Source: Planococcus wigleyi (GTDB lineage: Bacteria > Bacillota > Bacilli > Bacillales_A > Planococcaceae). From it: a stretch of DNA of 64,000 nucleotides. The position numbers and the translations under genes were made by a program. The notes beneath the pieces were generated by a model. It had not been told where the DNA came from, made no database searches, and worked only from the letters and a program-made list of their open reading frames with translations. Shown piece by piece: positions 1-7,056 of the stretch. Each line of letters starts with the position of its first letter. Positions within the stretch are counted from its first letter, which is position 1. Location: contig NZ_JACSPU010000001.1 in the NCBI RefSeq assembly GCF_014836985.1, forward strand, positions 741,473-805,472. Direction: 5' to 3'.

Positions 1-583
1 AATTATCGATATGCTCAGCATAAGGGCTTAATTTAAAAATTGTTTGATGGGCGGATAGAATCCATCTCATTTCTGCAGAAATAAAACTTCTATTTACAAT
101 TTTAATCCATGTAACATCTCTTCTTTTTAGATATGGTGAACGTGTTAGTTTTCCATCTATCTCTAGATTCTCTTCATCTGAGGTTATCTCATATGGCTTA
201 CTTGAAATAACTCCAATCAAAAACTCTTCTGATTGTTTAGATGGAACGATTACAATGTCATTCACATTCATATCTTCTATAAAATTCATAGTTCTTCCGG
301 CTGAATGAGCTATTTGTTGATTATTAGAAGTCGTATATACTTTTCGAAATAAATTTTTGTAACCCTCAATGGTTCTGCCCAAAGCAGTATTTAATTGAGT
401 ATCTTCATTAATCATGGGAAGGGTTATTTCATTATTACCGATTCCGACGTATTGATTAAGAAAAAAATCATCAAAATATTTTCCTCCATCGGCTCTTAAA
501 AGCCAATACTTAATGTTAGAAGGAATTTCTAATATTTTACCTTGCTTTATAAGTTCTAAGTTTTTCTCCAAATCCAAACCCAC
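1..583 (-). CDS. Partial PUA-like / Mrr-type N-terminal domain protein
   Basis: The reading frame is open from a GTG at 583 leftward past the window edge (194 codons visible), so the C-terminus is missing. The visible part has a YWLLRADGG stretch near residue 26, a GIGNNEI stretch, a DIVIVPS strand and an RRDVTWIKI strand. This pattern resembles the PUA/EVE-like sensor domain found at the N-terminus of Mrr-like restriction proteins; that assignment is recalled, not searched. It lies next to the repressor and is transcribed with it, so it is probably expressed in the lysogen and could be an exclusion or restriction factor. The start is uncertain: TTG at 577 is an alternative and no strong SD is visible. 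Confidence 0.6.
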   Translation of the reverse strand, partial: MGLDLEKNLELIKQGKILEIPSNIKYWLLRADGGKYFDDFFLNQYVGIGNNEITLPMINEDTQLNTALGRTIEGYKNLFRKVYTTSNNQQIAHSAGRTMNFIEDMNVNDIVIVPSKQSEEFLIGVISSKPYEITSDEENLEIDGKLTRSPYLKRRDVTWIKIVNRSFISAEMRWILSAHQTIFKLSPYAEHIDN

Positions 584-650
584 CCCATAGAAAATTCTTT
601 ATCTTCACCACAAAACTTTAAACTTGTAAGTTATATATCGTGTATGGATT

Positions 651-1034
651 TTACTTCCCCTGTGTCTTCAGTATCTCCCAGACAGCCAATAAAGCCTTCT
701 TACGCTCTTCTGGACTCTCTTTAAACTCTTTATAAAATTTATGAACAGATGGATCATTGACCCATGCCTCGAATTCAGCTTCGTCTCCCCAGGAAGGGTA
801 GTCTTTGCTGTCTTTTTTGTTGTTCGATGAATCGGGATTGTCTGTGCGGCCGAGGAGGTAATCGGTTGAGACATGTAAAGCGTCAGCTAAAGCTGAAAGC
901 ATATCGTTAGATGGCGTACTATGGCCATTTTCATAATTACTTATAGTAGCCTTTGTAGTATTTACTCGTTTAGCTAACCCTTCTTGAGTAAGCTTGGCTA
1001 GTTTCCGAGCAGCTTTTAGGCGTTGAGTTAACAT
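651..1034 (-). CDS. CI-like prophage repressor (XRE family HTH)
   Basis: A protein of about 127 residues with an N-terminal XRE helix-turn-helix (TQEGLAKRVNTTKATISNYENG, split across residues 17-38) and an acidic C-terminal tail. It lacks the peptidase domain of LexA-type repressors, so it resembles short Gram-positive phage repressors. The start at ATG 1034 is chosen because a GGAGGG SD sits 6 nt upstream; a longer reading from 1061 has none. It is divergent from a Cro-like gene and the 150 bp between them carries repeated GTAC-core half sites. Role inferred: maintenance of lysogeny and autoregulation. Confidence 0.88.
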   Translation of the reverse strand: MLTQRLKAARKLAKLTQEGLAKRVNTTKATISNYENGHSTPSNDMLSALADALHVSTDYLLGRTDNPDSSNNKKDSKDYPSWGDEAEFEAWVNDPSVHKFYKEFKESPEERKKALLAVWEILKTQGK

Positions 1035-1052
1035 AAACTTCCCTCCTATTTC

Positions 1053-1161
1053 AGAGTACAACTATATTGTACATGAATTTATAATAGAAAATAAAATGTA
1101 CAAGAAATTTGTATTTTATTGTTTACATATGAATATCTTGTACATATACTGAAGGTACAAG
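1053..1161. promoter_or_regulatory. Operator array between divergent repressor and cro-like genes
   Basis: Five sites share a GTAC core: GAGTACAAC (1054-1062), TTGTACAT (1067-1074), ATGTACAAG (1096-1104), CTTGTACAT (1137-1145) and GGTACAAG (1154-1161). The sites at 1096 and 1137 are exact reverse complements of each other. The site at 1137-1145 ends on the -10 of the rightward promoter, so binding there should block it. Repressor/Cro binding is inferred from position. Confidence 0.7.
1122..1150 (+). promoter_or_regulatory. Rightward early promoter (cro-like operon)
   Basis: A -35 TTTACA (1122-1127) and a -10 TATACT (1145-1150) with an exact 17 bp spacer, 37 bp before the cro-like start. The -10 abuts and overlaps the CTTGTACAT operator half site. 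Confidence 0.72.
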
Positions 1162-1186
1162 TTAGTTATACTTTGGAGGTGAGGAA

Positions 1187-1435
1187 ATGAAGAACGCAAA
1201 CTTGATCAAGGCAAGAGAAAAGAAAAATCTTACTCAAGAGCAATTAGCAAAGATGCTTGGCAAGGCAGGGAAACAGTCTGTATCAAATTGGGAGAACGGG
1301 CATAGTAAACCACCCTTATCAATTGCTTTTCAGCTGGCAGAAATACTCGAAGAAGATATTGGCTTTTTATTTAGCTTTAAAGTACAAGAATCTCATACTT
1401 TAAGGGCGTCTAGTAAAAAGCGAGTCGCAGTATAA
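1187..1435 (+). CDS. Cro-like XRE-family regulator
   Basis: An 82-residue protein made mostly of one XRE helix-turn-helix (LTQEQLAKMLG, then QSVSNWENGHSKP, residues 15-43). GGAGGTGAGG lies just upstream of the ATG. It is the first gene of the rightward early arm and divergent from the repressor, which is the standard Cro position. The C-terminal tail is short and basic (SSKKRVAV). Function follows from family and position; no operator specificity can be read directly. Confidence 0.83.
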   Translation: MKNANLIKAREKKNLTQEQLAKMLGKAGKQSVSNWENGHSKPPLSIAFQLAEILEEDIGFLFSFKVQESHTLRASSKKRVAV

Positions 1436-1451
1436 GAAGGGAGAGGGTTAG

Positions 1452-1586
1452 ATGAAGAACATGTTGACGAAAGATACCACGGATAAAGTCAATGAGGTCA
1501 TCGAGATTTCTTTAGAAAAAGGTTGGAGTGAAGAAGACCTCTACTACGTAGCAAAGATACTTCTCGCACTGTTTAAAGATGATTAA
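1452..1586 (+). CDS. Small early phage protein (44 aa)
   Basis: A short ORF starting at ATG 1452 behind a GAGAGGG SD, 16 nt after the cro-like stop and in the same direction. The product is acidic and probably helical, with WSEEDLYYVAKILLAL near the middle. I do not recognise a family. SD, spacing and operon position support a real gene. Confidence 0.55.
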   Translation: MKNMLTKDTTDKVNEVIEISLEKGWSEEDLYYVAKILLALFKDD

Positions 1587-1613
1587 TTTTTATTTTAAGA
1601 AAGGAAGGATTAA

Positions 1614-1766
1614 ATGAAGCATTCAGAATTGTTGGAGAAAATCGAGGCTTTAGAAGTACGCGTTGAAGTTTTAGAAAAGAAGGCCGCCGCTGGAACGACG
1701 ACCATTGAGAAAAAAATTTTCACCAGTACTCTTCGAGCAGATTTCGTTTCAGGTCAAAAAAAGTAA
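1614..1766 (+). CDS. Small coiled-coil early protein (50 aa)
   Basis: It starts at ATG 1614 after an AAGGAAGG SD. Residues 1-23 form a heptad-like helix (LLEKIEALEVRVEVLEKK), followed by a polar tail. A short helical oligomerisation peptide of this kind is common in early phage operons. Function is unknown. Confidence 0.5.
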   Translation: MKHSELLEKIEALEVRVEVLEKKAAAGTTTIEKKIFTSTLRADFVSGQKK

Positions 1767-1776
1767 ACGCGAAGTC

Positions 1777-1977
1777 TTACTCATTTAGTTTCTGCGCTTC
1801 TGATGTATCGAAGAAAAGATTTAGCTGACCGCACTTGCTACAGTTCTCAACCTTTACAGGCATGAAACTATCAAGATTTACAGTTACGACTGAATTTTTT
1901 CTTTCCCAAGTAGATAGCGCGAAGTTAGCAGGGTTTTCATTAAATTCATTTCCGCCGCAATTTGTGCAAGTTTTCAT
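1777..1977 (-). CDS. Small zinc-ribbon protein
   Basis: A 66-residue protein with two CxxC knuckles: CTNCG near the N-terminus and CSKCG near residue 48, so it probably binds one zinc. ATG 1977 is chosen because GGGAGGT ends 6 nt upstream; an in-frame extension to 1995 has no SD. It runs leftward inside the rightward early operon, with its 3' end close to the preceding small gene. This orientation suggests separate expression. No specific family is recognised. Confidence 0.65.
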   Translation of the reverse strand: MKTCTNCGGNEFNENPANFALSTWERKNSVVTVNLDSFMPVKVENCSKCGQLNLFFDTSEAQKLNE

Positions 1978-2113
1978 AATATCACCTCCCATCAACTACA
2001 TTTTAACAGTTGTTCCGGGAGAGTGACTGAAAAGCAGGAAAAATTAAACAAGCAAAACTTTCGTTATCAGTTTTTAATTAGAAAATTTTGAATAAAAACT
2101 AGGAGGAATTGGA

Positions 2114-2791
2114 ATGAACCTTTCAATCATTGAAAAAAGCGGACAACGTGTTTTAACAACTACACAACTAGCTGATTCTTTTGGAACAGATAGCAAAACG
2201 ATTAATCGGAACTTCCAACGCAATTCAGAGAGATTCGTTGAATCCAAACATTATTTTGCACTGACAGGAAATGACCTTCGGGATTTCAAAGGGTCACGTC
2301 AAATTGACCCCAGCCTTAAATATGCCTCAGTACTTTACTTGTGGACTGAAAAAGGTGCTTGGCTGTTAGCGAAATCAATTAACTCTGATCAAGCTTGGGA
2401 TGCTTACGAAATGCTGGTAGATGAATACTACAAAATGCAAAACCAAGGAAAGGTTCTTTCCGAAAAAGAACAATTGATGGCTTCCATGAAATTGAGTTTG
2501 AAAACGGCAGAAGAAATTCAAGATGTAAAAAGGGAAATTGCTGAGGTGCGAGACATCGCGGAGAACCAAGTCACTTTGGATCATGGAGAGCAACGCAGAT
2601 TACAAAAAGCGGTTGCAATTAAGGTGTATGAAATTGAAGCAGATCCAGCGGGCCAACGCCGGATGTTCAAAGAGTTGTATCGAGAAATCAAAGATCGTTT
2701 CGCTGTTGCTTCTTATAAGGATGTAAAGCGCAAGGATTTACAGAATGCCATTCGCTATGTCGATGCTTGGCTGCCAAGAAAGGTTTCATAA
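2114..2791 (+). CDS. Phage antirepressor (ORF6N + ORF6C)
   Basis: A 225-residue protein. The N-terminal half (TTTQLADSFGTDSKTINRNFQRN, and later WTEKGAWLLAKSI) matches the ORF6N DNA-binding domain of phage antirepressors. The C-terminal part (residues 150-222, GQRRMFKELYREIKDRF, then DAWLPRK) matches the ORF6C domain. A helical linker joins them. AGGAGG precedes the ATG. Its place after repressor/cro fits a role in counteracting the repressor or a related switch protein during induction. Domain assignment is by recognition. Confidence 0.85.
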   Translation: MNLSIIEKSGQRVLTTTQLADSFGTDSKTINRNFQRNSERFVESKHYFALTGNDLRDFKGSRQIDPSLKYASVLYLWTEKGAWLLAKSINSDQAWDAYEMLVDEYYKMQNQGKVLSEKEQLMASMKLSLKTAEEIQDVKREIAEVRDIAENQVTLDHGEQRRLQKAVAIKVYEIEADPAGQRRMFKELYREIKDRFAVASYKDVKRKDLQNAIRYVDAWLPRKVS

Positions 2792-2834
2792 AAAAAGAAA
2801 AGGGCGCGAGGAACGCCTTGGAGGAGGAATGAAC

Positions 2835-3140
2835 ATGGAACAAACAGTGCTTATTACGATGTCGGCTGAGGACTTCCGAACAATCGTGAGAGAAGAGGTT
2901 GCATTAGCCACTAAGCATCTGGAGCCGAGGAAAGAACTGCCACACTTCTTGACTAGACAGGAAATGATGGAGGTTTTGAGGATAAGCGACAGCAAGTCTT
3001 TTGAATTGCTGGGCCGGCCAGACTTTCCGGTTTGTAGAGAATTCGGAGTGAAGATCTACACTGACAAGCTGTTCCAGTGGATTGATCGCCATACCACTTG
3101 GGTCGAGGAAAACACCAAGTACTATCGCTCTACAAGTTAA
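2835..3140 (+). CDS. Excisionase-like HTH protein
   Basis: A protein of about 101 residues. After a helical N-terminus it has FLTRQEMMEVLRISDSKSFELLG, the pattern of a MerR/excisionase-type winged helix, then a WIDRHT region. ATG 2835 has GAGGAGG 7 nt upstream; ATG 2829 is too close to that SD. Such proteins act as excisionases or small regulators in early phage operons; without the integrase in view the choice cannot be made. Confidence 0.65.
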   Translation: MEQTVLITMSAEDFRTIVREEVALATKHLEPRKELPHFLTRQEMMEVLRISDSKSFELLGRPDFPVCREFGVKIYTDKLFQWIDRHTTWVEENTKYYRSTS

Positions 3141-3228
3141 TTATAGCAAGCCCGTTAATTAGTGAAGGTAAACAACAAGTCAACTTGCAATTGAAATGTG
3201 AAAAGAAATCAGAAGGGGAGAATGAAAT

Positions 3229-3741
3229 ATGAAAAAGTCACAGTTAACACATGCGATGCGCGAAGTAAGGAACGGCCAAACACAGGAGCAGCTGGCGATG
3301 GAATTGAATGTCTCGCGTGAATTGGTCTCGAAAATAGAAAACGGGCGGGTCGAAATGGCCCCCGATATTTCCAGAAAGCTGATGAAGCGAAAAGGCAGTC
3401 CGAGATTGGCAATGGCGCTTCGGTATGAATACACCGGAACCGGAACAACCTTATTGAATGGCCCGAATGTGGACCTGCACCGGTCGAGCGTCAGAGAAAA
3501 GACCATTGAAGAAGCCGAAGAATTTCTGGCAGCACTGAAAGCATTCAGCTTCGCTAAACCATTGAGCAACCTCTCGAACTGGGAACGGCCGGAGCTGGAG
3601 AAGACATTAGAAGAAGGCGTGGAATTGATCACAGCTATTGAACACTTGCTGTTGATCGTGTGCGAAGAGACAGGCATCAATTTTACAGACGTTTGGCAGA
3701 ACCATCACACACAGCTCATGGCGAAAGGCTATGTCCAATAA
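3229..3741 (+). CDS. XRE-family HTH regulator with helical C-terminus
   Basis: A 170-residue protein. Residues 1-45 form an XRE helix-turn-helix (QEQLAMELNVSRELVSKIENGRV). Residues 80-170 form an acidic, helix-rich domain (EEAEEFLAALKAF, LEEGVELITAIEHLLL) I do not recognise. It starts at ATG 3229 after AGAAGGGGAG. It is the third HTH protein in the early arm. Its larger C-terminal domain makes it more likely a secondary regulator than a Cro. Confidence 0.7.
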   Translation: MKKSQLTHAMREVRNGQTQEQLAMELNVSRELVSKIENGRVEMAPDISRKLMKRKGSPRLAMALRYEYTGTGTTLLNGPNVDLHRSSVREKTIEEAEEFLAALKAFSFAKPLSNLSNWERPELEKTLEEGVELITAIEHLLLIVCEETGINFTDVWQNHHTQLMAKGYVQ

Positions 3742-3756
3742 GAAAGGGTGATTCAC

Positions 3757-3876
3757 ATGATGGAATTCGGAGATCCGGTACACATGGCAGGAATTACAAT
3801 TTTCATCACTTTTATCAGCTTGATGGTGGGCTCACAAATTTTCGCCCCTGAAAAAGAGCATGAAAAAAACCGCTGA
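3757..3876 (+). CDS. Small single-pass membrane protein (39 aa)
   Basis: It starts at ATG 3757 behind AGAAAGGGTG, 15 nt after the preceding stop. One transmembrane segment (ITIFITFISLMVG, residues 13-25) is followed by a charged tail (EKEHEKNR). Function unknown; size and topology are typical of small phage membrane peptides. Confidence 0.5.
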   Translation: MMEFGDPVHMAGITIFITFISLMVGSQIFAPEKEHEKNR

Positions 3877-3896
3877 CTGGGTAGGTCATGCGGCAA

Positions 3897-3925
3897 TTGA
3901 ATCACTGTGGTAACTCGATTATAAC
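3897..3925 (+). promoter_or_regulatory. Promoter ahead of structured leader RNA
   Basis: TTGAAT (3897-3902) and TATAAC (3920-3925) are separated by exactly 17 bp in a non-coding gap. The start of transcription would be near 3932, just before three consecutive hairpins. Confidence 0.55.
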
Positions 3926-3946
3926 ACATCGAAAAGTAATTTTCTA

Positions 3947-4028
3947 CGAGGGCCTTGGCTCTCGTCAATAAGCTCAGGAGCGTTATTCCCCTTTCGTTCC
4001 TGGTCTTATTGATGGGACTCACTCCATC
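3947..4028 (+). ncRNA. Three-hairpin structured RNA or 5' leader
   Basis: Three abutting inverted repeats fill the gap. Hairpin 1 is CGAGGGCC/GGCTCTCG (3947-3964). Hairpin 2 has an 18-bp stem (arms 3965-3982 and 3995-4012; one mismatch, two G-U pairs) and a 12-nt loop. Hairpin 3 is GATGG/CCATC (4011-4028) and shares two bases with the end of hairpin 2. No U-tract follows, so a leader of the next gene is more likely than a terminated sRNA. The SD AGAAGGTG is just downstream of hairpin 3. No known riboswitch class is recognised. Confidence 0.5.
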
Positions 4029-4045
4029 AGAAAGAAGGTGAAGAA

Positions 4046-4351
4046 ATGAAAATTGATCCTGCAAGAAAGTATGTTTTGCTATCGGTTAAGTGGACGAAAA
4101 ACACTCTTGTTTTTTGGGGAAGCTTAACAGACGACAATGAAAAATGTTCTTACGGCGGCTACACAGACGATATTGATTCCTGCGAGAGATACACTCTCGA
4201 AGAAATTAAAAATGAAAGCTCTTATTTTTACGAATACGGCGGCGAACCATTCTACAAGCTTAAGAAGATGGAGCAAGATGGCACTTGGGCAATTCGTGTT
4301 GATGAACTAGATAAGTTAGGCAGAAAGAGCACATGTTATTTGCTCAATTAA
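4046..4351 (+). CDS. Hypothetical early phage protein (101 aa)
   Basis: Starts at ATG 4046 with AGAAGGTGAAG upstream. The N-terminus looks beta-rich (YVLLSVKWTKNTLVFWGS) and is followed by aromatic, acidic segments (SYGGYTDDID; SYFYEYGGEPFYK). No family is recognised. It is the first gene downstream of the three-hairpin leader, so its translation may be controlled by that structure. Confidence 0.6.
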   Translation: MKIDPARKYVLLSVKWTKNTLVFWGSLTDDNEKCSYGGYTDDIDSCERYTLEEIKNESSYFYEYGGEPFYKLKKMEQDGTWAIRVDELDKLGRKSTCYLLN

Positions 4352-4375
4352 TCAATTAAGAAAGCAGGTGAACAC

Positions 4376-4612
4376 ATGACAGCGCACGGACAAGCAGCAA
4401 TCAGCTTAGATCAGTTTGACCGTTCAACGAAGATGCAGCAGGTTCTGCAACTGCTGAAGGCTTCAAAAGAAGCGGGCAAGGAACAAACGCTCTTCTCTTT
4501 CGATGAACTTGGCACATCCAGAGAAGCGATCTTCATTATCACGTTGCTTCGGATTAAAGGCTATACGGTGGATTTGGGAAACAGCGAAATTATTGTGAAG
4601 GAGGAAAAATAA
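4376..4612 (+). CDS. Hypothetical early phage protein (78 aa)
   Basis: ATG 4376 lies behind GAAAGCAGGTGAAC. The product is probably helical (MQQVLQLLKASKEAGKE) with a short beta-like C-terminus (GYTVDLGNSEIIVKEE). Its stop TAA directly abuts the next ATG at 4613, so the two are probably translationally coupled. No family is recognised. Confidence 0.6.
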   Translation: MTAHGQAAISLDQFDRSTKMQQVLQLLKASKEAGKEQTLFSFDELGTSREAIFIITLLRIKGYTVDLGNSEIIVKEEK

Positions 4613-4972
4613 ATGACTATAAATGTAGAAGACTTACAGGAATATAAAGATGCAAAAGATTTGGAGGCTCGGATGTATAAGCTCCCAAGCGAAGCGCAAA
4701 CGGTCATCATCCAGAACATCATCAGCCAAACAAGCTGGCACGGTCCGGTTGACCTCAAATGGATGGAAAACGAAATCGCCTCTCAAGAAAAGCTGGAGAG
4801 AATGTTCGGCAAACCTGTTGACGATCATCCAGTTGAAGATATGTTCGGTTTGGAAATTCGCACAGGCGACAAATGGTTTGAAGATGGAGCCGGCCGTGTG
4901 GTGTTAGAAGAAAACGAAGAAAATTATTTGATTGAAGTGGCTAAAGTCCAGTTTTATCGGGCAATAAAATAA
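4613..4972 (+). CDS. Hypothetical early phage protein (119 aa)
   Basis: Starts directly after the stop of the upstream gene with GAAGGAGG as SD. The acidic product contains PSEAQTVIIQNIISQTSWHGPVDLKW-type helices split around residue 35 and a C-terminal strand region (NYLIEVAKVQFYRAIK). No family is recognised. The 110 bp after it contain a promoter for the recombination operon, so it is probably the last gene of this transcription unit. Confidence 0.6.
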   Translation: MTINVEDLQEYKDAKDLEARMYKLPSEAQTVIIQNIISQTSWHGPVDLKWMENEIASQEKLERMFGKPVDDHPVEDMFGLEIRTGDKWFEDGAGRVVLEENEENYLIEVAKVQFYRAIK

Positions 4973-5030
4973 ACCGGCTGCAGAAGCAACCGGCTCACCG
5001 TCCCATGTGGCGTGGGATGTCGAAAAACTC

Positions 5031-5061
5031 TTTACAACAAATCATGTGCTCATTATAGCAC
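5031..5061 (+). promoter_or_regulatory. Promoter with overlapping palindrome for recombination/replication operon
   Basis: TTTACA (5031-5036), a 17 bp spacer and TATAGC (5054-5059). A perfect inverted repeat GTGCT-cattat-AGCAC (5046-5061) covers the -10, which is how a repressor-controlled promoter often looks. The SD and ATG 5082 follow within 25 bp. Confidence 0.55.
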
Positions 5062-5081
5062 GAATCCCAGGAGGAGACCAT

Positions 5082-7055
5082 ATGAAACAAGTACGCATCA
5101 ACCGACTTACCTTAACCAATTTCAAGGGCGTCAAAAGCTTCTCAATTGAAATGAACGGCTCGAACGCATTGATCTACGGCGATAACGCTACTGGAAAGAC
5201 TACGCTGTTCGATTCATTCTTGTGGCTGCTGTTCGATAAGGACAGCCAGAACAAAAAGGACTTTGAAATCAAGACACTGAAAGATGGCCAGGCAATCCCA
5301 ATGCTGGACCACGAAGTCGAATGCGAATTGACGGTCGATCAGCAGGATTTAACACTTCGGAAAGTCTACCGCGAAAAGTACACCAAGACACGCGGAGCTG
5401 CTAAGGAAGAGTTCTCGGGGCATGAAACCAATTACTTCATTGATGGAACGCCGTTGAAGAAAGCGGAATACCACAAACGGATTCAGTTGCTGATGGAAGA
5501 AGAAATCTTCAAGCTGCTGACTTCACCTACTTATTTCAACGAACAAGTGAAATGGCAGGACCGCCGGAAGATTCTTCTGGAGGTTTGCGGTGATGTATCA
5601 GAAGAAGATGTCTTTGCATCAAATAACGAGTTGCAGGGGCTGAAATTGATTCTGAGAGGCAAGACACTCGATGACTTCAAAGCCACGGTAAATAGCCGCC
5701 GCAAGACAATCAACGAAGAGCTGAAACGGATTCCCATTCGCATCAATGAAATTCAGAAATCGATTCCGGAAGATGAAGGGAACTTTACAGAACTTCAAGC
5801 GGAAGTCGACAAGCTGGATGCGGAAATTGAAGAGCTGCAAGCGCAGGTCAGTTCCATCAAGAGCGGGAACGCCATCCTGACAAAAGAAGGCGAGTTGCAG
5901 AAGATTGAAATGAATCTCCACAACATGAAGCGGGATTTGGAAAGCGGTTCGAAGGATGAAATCTATCGTTTACGGGCGAAACTTCAGGAAGAACAATCCA
6001 ATCTGCAGACGTTCCAGTCACGCAAACGATCCGCGGAAAGTCAATTGCAGTTTAATCGCGACAATGCGCAGCGGCTCGAGCTGGCTCTGATGGAGTTGCG
6101 GAACCGCTGGACCGAACGCAACAAGGAAGCATTCGTTCATGAAGTGGAATGTGAGTGCCCTACGTGTGGTCAGGAACTGCCGGAAGAAAAAGTGAAGGCT
6201 GCAGGTGAAAAGGCATTGGCGCAATTCAATGCTTGGAAGTCAGAAGACCTTCGCATGTTCAAACGAGAAGGCGAACAGCGCGGGACTGAACAAAGGAAAT
6301 ACAAAAATGAAATCGAACGGCTGCAGAAGGAACTCGATGATTTAGAAGGACCAATTGCAGAAAAGCAGAAGGCACTGGCCAAACTCCAAGATGAACTGCA
6401 GAAAGTCGAAAGCAACATACAAAGTGTCGAGAGTAATCAAGAGTATACGGATCTGCAGTTTGAAGCAGGCCAGTTTCGCTCTGACATCGCCGGATTGAAA
6501 GAAGGCGCAGAAGAAGCAGTCGCCGGCATCCAAGAAGACATCGCTGAATTGAAAGCGAAGCGTTCGGCCGTCAATGCAGAAATTGCTCGGTATGCGAATG
6601 TCGACGCTTTGCAGGAGCGGATTCAAGACTTGATGGAGCAGGAAGAGCAGCTGGCAGCGGAATACGAAAAGCTGGAGCACCATCTGTTCTTGTCGGAAGA
6701 ATTTATCCGCGTAAAGGTCAAAATAATGGAAGAGAAAATCAATGCCAAATTCAAATACGCACGCTTCAAGCTGTTTGAAACACAAATCAACGGCGGGCTG
6801 CAGGAAGTCTGCGAAACGACGTTTGACGGCGTTCCTTATGGTTCGGGCTTGAACAATGCAGCCAAGATTAACATCGGATTGGACATCATCAACACCTTGT
6901 CCGAGTTCCATGGCATCCAGGCGCCGATATTCGTCGATAACGCAGAAGCAGTCACGCAGCTGGGCCAAACGGATTCACAACTGATCAGCTTGATTGTATC
7001 GGAAAAAGACAAGGCACTTCGTATTGAAACACCAAACTTAGAGGAGGCAATTTAA
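5082..7055 (+). CDS. SMC/Rad50-like AAA ATPase (phage recombination)
   Basis: A 657-residue protein. Walker A (GDNATGKTT) is near residue 33, long coiled coils run on both sides of a zinc-hook motif (CPTCGQ, residue ~357), and the C-terminal lobe has a Walker B-like PIFVDNAEAV. This is the Rad50/SbcC layout, shortened for phage. ATG 5082 has AGGAGGAG upstream; a longer frame from 5007 would read through the promoter. It stands directly before recT, replacing the YqaJ-type exonuclease usual in RecT phages. Expected role: DNA-end processing with a nuclease partner; the MBL-fold protein two genes downstream is a candidate. Confidence 0.88.
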   Translation: MKQVRINRLTLTNFKGVKSFSIEMNGSNALIYGDNATGKTTLFDSFLWLLFDKDSQNKKDFEIKTLKDGQAIPMLDHEVECELTVDQQDLTLRKVYREKYTKTRGAAKEEFSGHETNYFIDGTPLKKAEYHKRIQLLMEEEIFKLLTSPTYFNEQVKWQDRRKILLEVCGDVSEEDVFASNNELQGLKLILRGKTLDDFKATVNSRRKTINEELKRIPIRINEIQKSIPEDEGNFTELQAEVDKLDAEIEELQAQVSSIKSGNAILTKEGELQKIEMNLHNMKRDLESGSKDEIYRLRAKLQEEQSNLQTFQSRKRSAESQLQFNRDNAQRLELALMELRNRWTERNKEAFVHEVECECPTCGQELPEEKVKAAGEKALAQFNAWKSEDLRMFKREGEQRGTEQRKYKNEIERLQKELDDLEGPIAEKQKALAKLQDELQKVESNIQSVESNQEYTDLQFEAGQFRSDIAGLKEGAEEAVAGIQEDIAELKAKRSAVNAEIARYANVDALQERIQDLMEQEEQLAAEYEKLEHHLFLSEEFIRVKVKIMEEKINAKFKYARFKLFETQINGGLQEVCETTFDGVPYGSGLNNAAKINIGLDIINTLSEFHGIQAPIFVDNAEAVTQLGQTDSQLISLIVSEKDKALRIETPNLEEAI

Positions 7056-7056
7056 T

